A stretch of 64,000 nt of DNA from Owenia fusiformis (GCA_903813345.2 CAIIXF020000010.1:4639169-4703168); one strand, 5' to 3'; counted from the first letter of the stretch, positions 49,204 through 60,060 are shown. A program made the numbers and translations. Notes: generated from the sequence alone by a model not told the origin.

Positions 49204-51243
49204 TTTTTTCATGATTGGGATAAATGTTTTGCAACTCTATAGTGATATACATGTGTGAAATTTTTAAGTGGCATTCTGGGTTGAAAGACTTTCGAGAGTG
49301 TTGTTTTTGTAACAAGGGAAATGACAATACCCGGGAAATTCACAGGTAGTACGGTCGTGTTTCGTTCAGTGGACAAGCTGCATAGGGACCGGCTATTTTG
49401 TGGATTATGCTATCAATGGCGTCAAATCAAATCTTGTTAGAAAGTCAATCAGTTGTACAAGCACTTTAAAAATTACAAGTACGTATAATGTATTGCTTGG
49501 TACATGTAGATCTATTGGTTATACTCTGAATAAGTACACAATCCAAGGTCGAAGGGTTTTTATAAAAATATATCCAAAAATTTTTTGACACCCAGTAGTC
49601 GAAGGGTCGTATGGTCGAAGGAGCGTAGGGTTTTTAGTACATTCCGTGCTGAGGACACCATTGCAAAATATGGGAGATGTGAAAATAAAAAGGCAGGTAA
49701 ACGCCTGGGGGTAAACGAGTGCAACAAATTGAAGTTGTTGAAATTCAGACATGGATGTTCAAAATCTGAAATTAAGTGTTTAACCTTAGTAAGTCCCGCA
49801 TGTTGGGTGCCATCAGGTTGACAGGGCTGCTTCACAGTTAGGTGTATCCTAAGATGACTAAAATGACCGTAGCCTGAGTAAATCTTATTTAGATTTGAAC
49901 ATCATATGTGCAAACACGGTTACTAGACTCATTTATGTCTTGGTTTAATATTTATTATGTGCAGCATTCACCCTACCCCGAGAGAGCAAACCATTGATTA
50001 GACCTTGATTAGATTTGTAATGTTACTTAAAACTGAAATGGATACAAAGTGAAATGAAAAGTCTGCATGTTTTCTTTTGGATTATATCTGAAGGCACATT
50101 TTTAGCATAACATATTCTTTCCCCAATTTGAGTTGCGATTCCAGTCTAATCGGGAGATTCTTTGAAATGGAGAGCACTTTTTATTAAAGTGTCAGTTGAT
50201 GTATAATTTATGTATCATAGTTTGACAATAAAGTATGTAACTAACTAAAAAACAAAACTAAAATGGCTCTCGTAATACCAGCATGTTTGAATGAGTTACA
50301 AATTACATTGCCTTTCACATCCTCAAAATTCTGATTGCCGGTTAGTTTATATGTTTTGCATCTGATAGAAATTACCAAATAGCTAGAAAAACTCAGCTGC
50401 CATCTTGAAAATTTCTTCACCCCCAAGAAAGTTAGAAAACAAAATTGCAATTGAAGCATTCTGGGGTATTTTAAAATACGAAATTTGGACTAATAATAAA
50501 ATGTATTATATATTTTCTAACTTTCTTGGGGGTGAAGAAATTTTCAAGATGGCAGCTGAGTTTCAAAATGGCTGCCATTTTTCGGAAAAAACACATAATC
50601 TTTGATAACTCAAATACCAGTTGATGGATTTGGGTCAAATTGTATATGCTGATATACTCTGTTCAAGAAGAAATTTTCAAGATGGCCACTTATTATCAAA
50701 ATATGTTTTGTTCGTTGGGATTTGCTACTCTGTGGAGTTGCTGTTTTTCTAGTTTGATATTTTGTTATTGTTTCCCATCAGTTACACTATCTATTTTCAA
50801 AGAGTCTGATCACTAAATATTAAATCAATGAAAACAGGACTCATATACACTGCCCAAAAGGCCTACTAATTGAGGCCTTGCAAAATTTCTGGCCCCATCC
50901 TAATAGGGGAATGCCCATGAATGCAACTTTTGTGAAGTAGGGAAGACAATTTTAGCGATCATTTGAAGATTGTAAATAAAAGGAGTGTTTAAATTGAATT
51001 CACATATTTCTGAAAAATTCCCCGAGTCGTACAACATATATTTAACTTTGAATGACCTAACACTCCTCTGATGTTATTGAGCAATAATAGTTTTGGGTCA
51101 AAAGCCAATATTTTGAACTGAAGACATTGACACTTTAATTTGGTTTTCACCTGGAATTTAAAAAATATTTGGTTGAGAGGTATGCAGTTTATTCGCTCCT
51201 GTATGAGAACTGATTACAAGGCTGATTTAAAACTGCTGAGAAA
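49204..51243. other. Intronic stretch upstream of the BtaA homologue
   Basis: No gene. Contains the hairpin at 50392-50562 and repeated 'aaaatggctgccat/ttcaagatggc' words (50250, 50540, 50680). A short 'tcgaaggg' repeat sits at 49550-49625. No obvious TATA box lies just before 51244. Confidence 0.45.
50392..50562. repeat. Perfect 49-bp inverted repeat with 70-base loop
   Basis: actcagctgccatcttgaaa...gttagaaaa at 50392-50441 is repeated in exact inverse at 50512-50562. A transcript would form a long, fully paired stem. Absence of mismatches implies a recent origin. Confidence 0.8.
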
Positions 51244-51387
51244 ATGGCAATGCTTAGAGGTGTTTCAAATCTTTTTGGAAGAAGTTTGAAATACTGTAGG
51301 GCAGTGAATGGAGTACAAAACATGAAGTACTCTGAAGAAGTTGAAAAAGCACACGAATCACAAAATACGGATATTATGTTTGGTATG
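51244..51387 (+). CDS. BtaA-like (DUF3419) aminocarboxypropyl transferase, exon 1
   Basis: The ATG follows an in-frame TGA at 51223 and opens 48 codons ending at a phase-0 donor (GGTATG|gtaagt). The peptide starts MAMLRGVSNLFGRSLKYCRA, basic and amphipathic, so an organelle-targeting or membrane-surface role is possible but unproven. It continues to MKYSEEVEKAHESQNTDIMF, resembling the region just before the SAM-binding domain of the family, where 'YSQCWED'-type words are usual. The next exon supplies NWEDV directly at the junction, which supports the splice. Confidence 0.82.
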
Positions 51388-51449
51388 GTAAGTTTTTTGT
51401 TATTTCACAACATCTCAGTAAGGAAGATTACTGTACATTAAGAACCAGA

Positions 51450-51716
51450 CATGGGCGTAGGGCTATATTTTGAGTTGGTACGCACACGCGGGGGGTCCGG
51501 GGGTATGCTTCCCCGGGAAAGTTTTTTCAAGGACGTTATTTGATGGAATCTAATCGTTTTTATCAACTTTAAATGTTGACAATGGTAAAAATACAGATAC
51601 GGTAGGAAGCATCAATAAATTCGCAAATAAATTAATGCATTTTAACACATTTTTAATTTTTTCAAATTCATTTGGTACGCCCGTGCGTATTTTGGGTAAT
51701 AGGCGCTACGCCCATG
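51450..51716. mobile_element. 267-bp MITE in the BtaA intron (CCAGA duplication)
   Basis: The ends CATGGGCGTAGGGC and, inverted, CATGGGCGTAGCGCC are flanked by exact CCAGA copies (51445-51449 and 51717-51721). Interior words such as tttggtacgcccgtgcgtat and the ggggggtccggggg patch resemble segments of the G-rich elements at 25319 and 35664, so they may share a transposase. Confidence 0.72.
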
Positions 51717-51957
51717 CCAGATGAAGATAGTACTACTCCACATTGAAGCATTTTTGTCTAGGACCTTGTTTTAAAATATAATTAATCTTTACATTATAAA
51801 AAAGAAACCAAGCATGAGAAAATAGATGAAAAATCAGAAACTGTGAATAGTCATGAATTGAGAAAAAATCGTTAGTCTGAATGCATAAAGTAAACATAGT
51901 TTAAAAGCTGTCTTCGCATATAAAGAAACTCTAAAAATGCTTTTCTTATATATTTAG

Positions 51958-53022
51958 AATTGGGAGGATGTTGCACCAATAAGACACGCAATGGAAATCA
52001 AAAGTGGCGATAGAATCTTCACGATTGCATCATGTGGTGCCAATGCTATGACCCTTCTACTTGATGATCCTGCTGAAGTTGTGGCCCTAGATTTATCCAT
52101 TCCACAGCTGCATTTGGCAAAATTACAGGCAGCTTGCATCAAACATCTGACGTACCAAGAGTTTATTGACTTTGCTGGGGTTGACAGAGAAAGAGTAACA
52201 CCTGAGGAGCGTGTCCGAATATACAACAGCATCAAGAAAGCACTAGAACCAGGTGTGCAAGAGTTTTGGGACTCGATGACAGCTGAAATAGAGTTTGGTG
52301 TGATACACTGTGGATACTATGATAAATTGTACAGAAATGTTGCAGAAGACATGGTCTACGTTGCGCTTGATAAGCGTGATATTAAGGAGTTTATTGCAAT
52401 GGGTGATAATATTGAAGATCAGGCCAGCTTCTTTGAAGATGTCATCAACAATAAACATTGGAGAAAATCAGTTTACCGAGTGGCGCACCATATGATGAAG
52501 GATTTCAATTTTTCCATCATTCCAGATGTGGATTATGGAACATTTTACTACAGAAGTATGGTGGACATCTATAAGAGCATTCCAATGAAGAAGAACCACT
52601 TTGGTGAATACTTGTTCACGGGTGGTTACTCTGGGAAGTATAACCTCAGGGATTACCTTCAAGAAGAGAATTTCGCCACGCTGAAAGATCGGGTTGGACG
52701 TATGCAGTGGATATATGGAGAACTAACAGAATGGCTAGCCAAGTACCCAAGTACTGGGCAACCAAAATTTGATGGGATCTGCGTATCTAACATTACCGAC
52801 TGGTTGTCGTTAGCCAATCACAATGCAACCATTAAATCAGCTGCCGAAATCTGCAGTACTGGCAGAAGAATAGTATTTTGGAATCTGAAAGGTATGCCAA
52901 AATACTGGCCAAGTGATATGATCGACAAAGCCATCAAAGTTGAGCATGAATTAGAAGCTTCAGCATTGCTGCTAAATAGGTCACCATTTTGGGAGCCCCT
53001 CAGAGTTGCAACTGTTTTATAG
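51958..53022 (+). CDS. BtaA-like (DUF3419) aminocarboxypropyl transferase, exon 2
   Basis: Acceptor cttatatatttag, then 354 codons to TAG at 53020-53022; with exon 1 the protein is 402 aa, the usual length of stand-alone family members (fused BTA1 proteins are about twice that). After NWEDV comes the SAM-binding start IFTIASCGANAMTLLLDDPA followed by VVALDLS, the counterpart of the 'SCGDN...V.AVD.N' block of BtaA. The C-terminal half has FDGICVSNITDWLS and RRIVFWNL, also family-like. BtaA moves the 3-amino-3-carboxypropyl group of S-adenosylmethionine onto diacylglycerol, the first step to the betaine lipid DGTS. The N-methylating partner BtaB is not in this window. The frame is intact and an AATAAA lies at 53324. 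Substrate in animals is unknown. Confidence 0.85.
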   Translation, partial: NWEDVAPIRHAMEIKSGDRIFTIASCGANAMTLLLDDPAEVVALDLSIPQLHLAKLQAACIKHLTYQEFIDFAGVDRERVTPEERVRIYNSIKKALEPGVQEFWDSMTAEIEFGVIHCGYYDKLYRNVAEDMVYVALDKRDIKEFIAMGDNIEDQASFFEDVINNKHWRKSVYRVAHHMMKDFNFSIIPDVDYGTFYYRSMVDIYKSIPMKKNHFGEYLFTGGYSGKYNLRDYLQEENFATLKDRVGRMQWIYGELTEWLAKYPSTGQPKFDGICVSNITDWLSLANHNATIKSAAEICSTGRRIVFWNLKGMPKYWPSDMIDKAIKVEHELEASALLLNRSPFWEPLRVATVL

Positions 53023-53323
53023 ACAGATTGAGACAATATAAAAAGAACTTATGCTTAGCTTAGCAGTATAGTACATACAGGGAGCTTTTTGAAATTTTGT
53101 ACTTTGAAATAATTGACATGCGAACAAACAAGTAGGAGTATGAGTTGGAGTCCCAGCAGCCATTTTGAGAGCCATTTAGAGTGTTGTAACTCCAGGAAAT
53201 GCAGATATATTGTATTACAAGAAAATGGCTGCCTTTTCAATTTTTCAAATTTCTTCTCCATGTTTCTCAACAACACTAGATTGCCATTGACCAATTACCT
53301 GATATACTAAAAGAAGGCAATGT

Positions 53324-53329
53324 AATAAA
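53324..53329 (+). terminator. Polyadenylation signal of the BtaA-like gene
   Basis: AATAAA about 300 bases after the stop codon, the first canonical signal downstream on the plus strand. Confidence 0.45.
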
Positions 53330-55173
53330 ACTTCCCTGAAAAAAAGAAGGAAAAACAGACATGCCTTCATACTTTATTTTGTACCAGAAAATAACATGTG
53401 CAGGTATAGCAATTTTTCAAAAAATGTTTTCTTTACATGTACACCAGTACCTGAGATGAAGCTAAGAGTCAACAGGATATATTTGATTTGCCAACCAAAC
53501 TAAACATGCACGCCATAACGCAATATAATTTGACATTTATTGAGTATGATATATGAGTATCAACCAGGAGAATATTCAGCATGGGTACAACCGATTAATT
53601 GTTAAAATAATGGATAAAACGTGTAATATATATAGAGATATTGTATTAAATAGGCCTCAGGAGAATTGCTTTGACTGTGAATGCGTCTGGTTTTAAGCCT
53701 CTCCTTTATACTAGTATATAGAAGAAAAATTTGCCATACTATGTTGGATTATTGAAAGAATTTACTAAAACAGTTCAACCTAGGCCTCCGTCCTCGGCTT
53801 TCAACCAATGACTTATTGGGGTCGAGAGTTTCTTGGAATTTGTTTGATATTAACCTTTTGACCTCTTAGCACATTCCAAGTTGGTCCAAATTTTATAGGC
53901 TAATGTCTTGTGGAAAAGGATCTCAGAAGGAATTCATAATGTGGTGTTAAGTCACATTTTGGATGTAGATTTTGCCCAAAGGTAACAATACTCCTGCCTG
54001 GTTATTTCTATCCTGCTCAAAATGATAGTGATTTGATAAAATGTGTTTTGTTCAGTGGGATATGTGTTCGTTGGAGTGAGTCTTGTGCATCTCCCAGTCC
54101 ATCACCAGGGTGGTTCAAAGTGGATGTAACATAGTGTGGTTATCAGAAACAAAACAGACTCTTAGATTTTAATATATATTCAATATTCTTACTTTATTTC
54201 TTTAATTACAATAAGTTTTCAACGGCAACAGCAAATAGCTCATAACAATAAGGTCTTCACAGTTCAAACACCCAACGCACACAGAATTGCATAGATACTG
54301 TACTTGCCATATCCAGTGGAAAACAATTTACATTTTAAACCTTCCATCCCTAGCATATAAACCCTACTTTTCCATAGTAGCCCCTGAAACATTACCCCAT
54401 GTTTCCATTTACCTCCCCATATCTGGAATCTAAGCACCTCTGGTTGGACTTCTTTTACGGAATAACGGTTTAAAAATGACTCTTAAAACTGATACCTAGA
54501 TCCCAACCTGCAACCTAGGCCCAGCAATAAAATATACTTGTTTCAATGATGAAATACAAACAACATCTGTATTTATGTTATAGTATGACCGGTAACAGTA
54601 GAACACTACTATTGTATGTAGACAATTTATTCCTTTACTTAAAGGTAGAATCAGATCTGTAGGGCATGACAAAATTACAAGCAACGTGTACAATTGACAT
54701 ACAAATCTATTCATTACAATCTCAAATACAAGATCTCCCAAAATAGATCTATTATGTATTAGTAAAGTTATTAAAGATTCAAAGTGCAAAAAGGGGAAAA
54801 TAATGTATGTTTAAATTCTCCAAAATAATAAAAATGGTAACCATAAAAATAGAAAATAAATACATAATTGTTAAATATTTTAGTTTTCCTGATATTAAGT
54901 ATGCACTTTGGGAATTGTTGAATGATATGAGCCCAAAATACTTTGGACTCATATCAAACACTCTCGCTAGATCTGATTCCCTCTTTAAATACACGAAAAC
55001 ATTACTGATTTTTTCTCATAATATTACTCATTCTAATGTACATCGGCTGTAATGTTTATGAATGCAACCTATCATGTTTAACAAGCCAATGTTTAATATG
55101 AACCCTCTTCTCCTGAATTACAAGTTCGAGCCTGGGACCATGTATCAAAATAATTCAATTTGTTGGTCCTTCC
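53330..55173. other. Intronic non-coding stretch
   Basis: No gene. A small palindrome at 54927-54958 (gatatgagcccaaaa / ttggactcatatc) makes mirror-image short frames on both strands. Confidence 0.45.
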
Positions 55174-55823
55174 AAACTCACTGGGGGGTATCCTGATGCA
55201 ACAACACCGTGTTGTTGCATCAAGATGGCCAGACTTCCGGTGATAGATTTTCGTACGATGTTTTGTTTTCCCAATTTACACCCATTTCTAGGACGAGTTG
55301 CTCAATAATCATACACATGCAGTTAGCGCATGATCTATATTTTAAAAAACTTTCATTGGTGTACATGTAGCATCATCAAGAAGCGATAAATTCGTGGTTT
55401 TAATTCCTCACTATTGATGCAACAACACCACTCTGTTTCTTATCGATGATGCAACAACACCAATGTGCTGATGCAAAAACGCCAATATAATGTATCATTG
55501 AACAACAAGAGAAACTGTTTTATGTTCTGTTTACAGGTGTAGGTCGGAACGTGAATAAAACGCGTGAGTCAGTGGTCCATGAACGAAACGTATTTCGTTT
55601 GGTTTCTTTGTCTATATCAAAGTTAAAAGGATATACAAGGCAAAGGCAAACTAAATAAAGTACAGAATCCCCAGGAGGCAATCTCATTGATATTGTATCT
55701 GAAAAATAAAGATTAGACATTTTCTAAATTAAATGCCCTTGATGTACCGTATGAAAATTGCTTACAAATAACTAATATAATTTTGGAAAGACAACAGATA
55801 TCAGTCATTTTGTGTTGTAAGTA

Positions 55824-56680
55824 GAGAGATTTCGCACATACGTAAAATACAACTTATAACGTATACTTATACTTATAAGAAGACGTACAAGGTGTTTCAT
55901 AATGTGGGTATTTCGTCAGGAAAGATCTTCTCGGACTGTAATAAATAAAGGTCAAAGGGATGCCTTTTGTACTTTCTTGAATTGTAGCATGTTTAGTTGA
56001 TCCAAATGTGTTTGTCTAGAATAAAATAGGCTCATATATAGTACATACATATAGACCCATCTCTTCTCAAATTGACTTTTTGGAGATGCTCGTTATGAAA
56101 CACCCTGTATGTCATTTGTTGAGCTACTGAATGGGTCGTTTCCAGGAATTGCTAGAACCTACTGGTTTGATTGGTGTTCAAATTGATGGTTAAAGTATTT
56201 GATTGGATACTGTTCCTACTCAGCCGATTAATTTAGAAAATGCTTGCGGTCAATTGTTCCACACACATGTAGGTAAATCTTTATACGTAGATCCAACTGT
56301 ATACGTTTATCATCTACGTGTATATACAATTTTGTAAGTTCATTGAACTTATACTGATCATGAAAACTTTGAAATAATCAACTTGTTTATGTAATGACTC
56401 ACTTGAAAGGATCATGACTCACTTTAAAGGATCGTGTTTAGGATACACTACAACTACTAGGACACGGAAGCAAGCATTTAATTATAATGTGCATAATCTA
56501 CACGTGCAGATGACAGTGCATTCACAGTCTCTGGTTGATGGAGCTTTTCTGTATCGGGAATAGTAATGTTCCATTAAGTACAATTTAAAATTGATTTTAG
56601 TAAATATAATAGTACGACATGACCCTTTAAACTATACGTATACATATAAGTTGTACTTTCACTTATGTGCGAAATCTCTC
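55824..56680. mobile_element. MITE with ~46-bp inverted ends, itself interrupted
   Basis: gagagatttcgcacatacgt...acttataacgtatac and the inverse of gtatacatataagttgtact...tgcgaaatctctc form the ends, between TA duplications (55822-55823 and 56681-56682). Another MITE (55888-56107) lies inside it. Confidence 0.72.
55888..56107. mobile_element. 220-bp mariner-type MITE nested in the previous one
   Basis: caaggtgtttcataa and, inverted, cagggtgtttcataa lie between TA duplications (55886-55887 and 56108-56109). It is the innermost of three nested insertions. Confidence 0.75.
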
Positions 56681-57124
56681 TATTACCTCAATTGAAATAC
56701 TCAATTCTGATTGGTTGATGAGCTGGCAACAAAATGTATTATTAGTATAGTACCTCAACTGAAATACTCGATTCTGATTGGGTGATTAGCGGTCAAAATT
56801 ATATACTGTTGACCGCTACTAGGTACTGTTGACCGCTACTTCTGAAAAAAAGTTTCATGACGTCACAGAAAAACATGGAAGACAGGCATTTTGTAAACGT
56901 TGATGAAAATGACCTTACTAGGCGACAAGTATAGCAAAAATACAAATAGAAACTTAAAATTAACATTAATTCACTAACGAGTTCGCCGTGATGTGCCAAA
57001 TACAGAGTTAAGCTACTTGCACTGTCTCCATATTTTCTAAAAAAAATATTGCTAACGTGGTTCGGAGAAAAGGTTGTGAAATGAAGCCATGCCGATTGAT
57101 GATTGTCGTTTATATGTGTATAAC

Positions 57125-57885
57125 TAGTTTACTCGGACTAACGAAACAATTGTAGACCTCTCCATTTGATCAACCGTCAAAATCATATACCTCGACTGTA
57201 AACCTTGAAACTACTGTTGACCTCGACCTTCGGTCTCTGTCAACAGTAGTTTTTCGGTTTACAGTCTAGGTATACAATTTTGCCGGTTGGCCTCTGGGGA
57301 GGTCAACAATTGTAAACTGTTGATCACTACTAGGTACTGTTGACCCCAATTTTGGAAAAATTGTTTTTTTTAATGTTGAAATTTTTTTTAATTTTGAAAA
57401 AATAAGTTGTGTAAAAAATAACAAGTATTCGACGGTTTGGTGATTTTTTGCTGAAATATGATACCTTTACTTATCGAATATGTTCACGTGATATTCGACT
57501 ATATATTCATCCAATTATTATATTATTTGGACTAACAGAACAATTGTTAACCTCTCTTCAGTTTTCGGTCAACTGGCAAAAGTGTCCTTGACCTCTGGTC
57601 TTGATCAACAGTACTTTCAAGGTTTACAGTATCGGTATACAATTTTGCCAGTTGACCTTAAGAGAGATCTACAATTGTATATTATATCCTTCAAATTATT
57701 ATATTCTTCGGACTAACAAACAATTGTTAACCTCTCTATTCGGTCAACTGGCCAAAGTGTATAACTCAACAGTAAACCTTGAGAGTACTGTTGGCCTTGA
57801 CCTCCGAAATTTCAAGGATTACAGTATCGGTATACAATTTTGCCAGTTGACCTCAAGAGAGGTCTACAATTGTATATTGTATATC
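57125..57885. repeat. Three tandem hairpin units
   Basis: Each unit opens with 'cggactaac.aacaattgt.gacctctc' or a close variant (57132, 57528, 57708). It then folds back through 'gtcaactggcaaaa / ttttgccagttgac' and 'ggtttacagt' arms. The best is 57147-57221 with 57238-57312 around the centre ctcgaccttcggtctct. A loose 'actgttgaccgctac' duplication precedes them at 56806-56840. Confidence 0.7.
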
Positions 57886-59280
57886 CTTTGTTATCCCACC
57901 CAAAGTATGATGTCATATATCAAGTTGAAGAGTTGTATACGCTGCTCAGGAGTTTACGCTATCCAGGAGTTGTACATCGTTCTCAAGAGTTGTATAGGAT
58001 AAGTGTTGGTTTAATGATATTGCAGTTATACAATGCTATTATATAAAGGTTATTTAGTGAGAGGGATTCAATATTGGTTTTATTTCGAGAGACAATATGA
58101 TATTTCCCGAGGGCCCGGGATATCTGGGATAACTGTACCCCTATCAATTTACCTTTTTGGGCCCTAAATCTTATCACTTTTGTTTACCTTTTTATTCAGT
58201 CGGAGAGAAGGAATCCAAAGAGAGCAATAATTCTACATGTGCGTCATGCAAGATTTCCATTAAACGTGTAACTAAACGGCCTCTCTAATAAAGTCAATTA
58301 GACGTTTTTACACGTTGGCTCTCCAAATTGGAGGAAATAAAGAATCATATCATATTATATCATAGATGAAGCAATCATCCCATCAACATAAGCTCACGAA
58401 TGTCACAGTTAAACTGTTTTAGTTATAATTTGATAAACAGTGGTAACGTACATATACTAGTTTATCACTGTTCCACAGATGGATGACAGATAATATCCAA
58501 TAGCTCATCATGTTTACCGAGAACGAAAGATGTTTGTTATAAAGGCGATTGAACTATACTATGTTATAGAACATTGTCCAGTACATTATAATATGTAAAA
58601 GTATAAATTTTTGAAAATACATATAAAAGATCTCCGCCCGCAGGACGTGTATTTTGAATGCCTTGAGAAGAACGCAAATATGGGTAGGCTAATTGGTAAC
58701 GGTGTTGCAATAGTAGCATTTAAAAATCTGCTCCTCTCGAGATTTATGGTCTTCTGAAATTATACTATTAATGAAGTTATTAGTGAAGAACTAAAACCGT
58801 GAACTTATTGTATTAGTACATGTATACTAATGACAGTTTCTTTAAATATAGATCGTGCACTAAATGCACGTGTATACTTATTGAGCAAATCGTCCTAGAA
58901 ATGGGTTTAATTGGGGAAACAAAATATCGTACAAAAATCTATCACCGGAAGTCTGGCCATCTTGATGCAACAACACGGTGTTGTTGCATCACGATACTCC
59001 CCAGTGAAACTGTCTTTATTATAAACTTCAATAAAGCCAAACTTTCGATAATGTTTGCTGTAACATGATCAACATTTTGTTTTTAAATTGATTGACATAT
59101 TTTGATGGTTATTGGTTATATCACTGGAGAATATTATTAGAGAAAATATGGTATCAATAAAGTGCACCAAGTTCAGATGTTTGTGCCATTATAGTTCTCA
59201 AAGAGGACACTATTTTTCGCTGGCCTTTGAACATTTTGAACATTAACAACAAGGATAGTAACGTTCTTCTAATGAGGATC

Positions 59281-59408
59281 CTAAACAAATAGTTGAACTG
59301 CCAGAGAAAGAAAACTGTTTCCTCGATATTTCGCCACAATACGCAGACATTTATGTGTATCACATGATCCAACTTCCCAAGGCCCCCATGTGCTCCATTC
59401 ACAGTACT
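59281..59408 (-). CDS. Collagen/TSP1 secreted protein, exon 3 (probable frameshift)
   Basis: Acceptor ttactcttttag, phase 1 (A|AG), then 41 codons to TAG. It starts as a second thrombospondin-1 domain, YCEWSTWGPWEVGSCDTHKC, but loses the pattern after LRI. The missing half of the domain is present in another frame from about 59334: CGEISRKQFSFSG, then STICLGSSLEERYYPCC and a stop, which fits the TSP1 'C.G...E...C' ending. A small indel near 59330-59345 therefore appears to have truncated the domain, or the assembly has an error there. Confidence 0.65.
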
Positions 59409-59686
59409 CTAAAAGAGTAAAAAATAAGTATGTTTGTTTTATTCATAACTACAACCTTTTATTCCTGAACTATTATGTAACTAATGCATAGAATTTACTC
59501 ATTAGCATCTCAAATTCATTTTATACAATTGTAAAATGTTTGAAATCTTACTATTCCTAAAATAAATACATTGATAGCTGCTAGAGAGGCTATTATTGTT
59601 GAACACAAGCAAATCGGGAATATATTTCTGCTTTATGTCAAGGAATGGGGGTGATGAAAATCCAGAGTAAATTTGTATATACTTAC

Positions 59687-59836
59687 TACATGGTGTGCAT
59701 GGCATGATCCTTGTTTCTGTAGCTGTACCAGAAACACAATGAGTGTATCTTCTGGTTCTTGTTTCAAGACGTGTTCCTCCACATGGTTTACTGCATCGTC
59801 CAACACTCCATGGAGACCATGGTGTCCATTGGCAAA
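59687..59836 (-). CDS. Collagen/TSP1 secreted protein, exon 2 (TSP1 domain)
   Basis: Acceptor gttccaaag and donor TGTA|gtaagt give 150 bases, phase 1 at both ends, the classic symmetric domain exon. It encodes one complete thrombospondin type-1 repeat: CQWTPWSPWSVGRCSKPCGG, then TRLETRTRRYTHCVSGTATE and TRIMPCTPC. The W-x-x-W-x-x-W ladder, the stacked Arg residues and six cysteines are all present. TSP1 domains bind glycosaminoglycans and matrix proteins outside the cell. Confidence 0.85.
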
Positions 59837-60060
59837 CTTTGGAACATTTTTATTATATATAGTGTAAATAGTTTTGACTTTCTGGGATCAATATTAATTA
59901 ATACTAAATGACCCGAAAATAAATTTAATTTACAATGACGTCTTACTTACGCCATCAATAACATTGATTTAGGAATTCTTTTATGTTATAAAAATATTTT
60001 ATATGTACATGTATAGTACTAATTGTTTATCAGATATTGTTTGATGAAATATAAACTTAC

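Larger units (their letters stand above)
55179..59006. mobile_element. 3.8-kb element with ~240-bp terminal inverted repeats and AAACT duplication
   Basis: The left end CACTGGGGGGTATCCTGATG and the right end, inverse of CACTGGGGAGTATCGTGATG, begin inverted arms that match to about 55420 and 58765. Both are flanked by AAACT (55174-55178 and 59007-59011). A palindrome gatgcaacaacaccgtgttg..catc sits 25 bases inside each end, and three more gatgcaacaacacc-like words follow at 55419, 55447 and 55470. No transposase survives; the interior is filled by nested MITEs and hairpins. CAC-initial ends plus a 5-bp duplication resemble Transib. CACTG also occurs in CACTA elements, which duplicate 2-4 bp. 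Confidence 0.75.
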
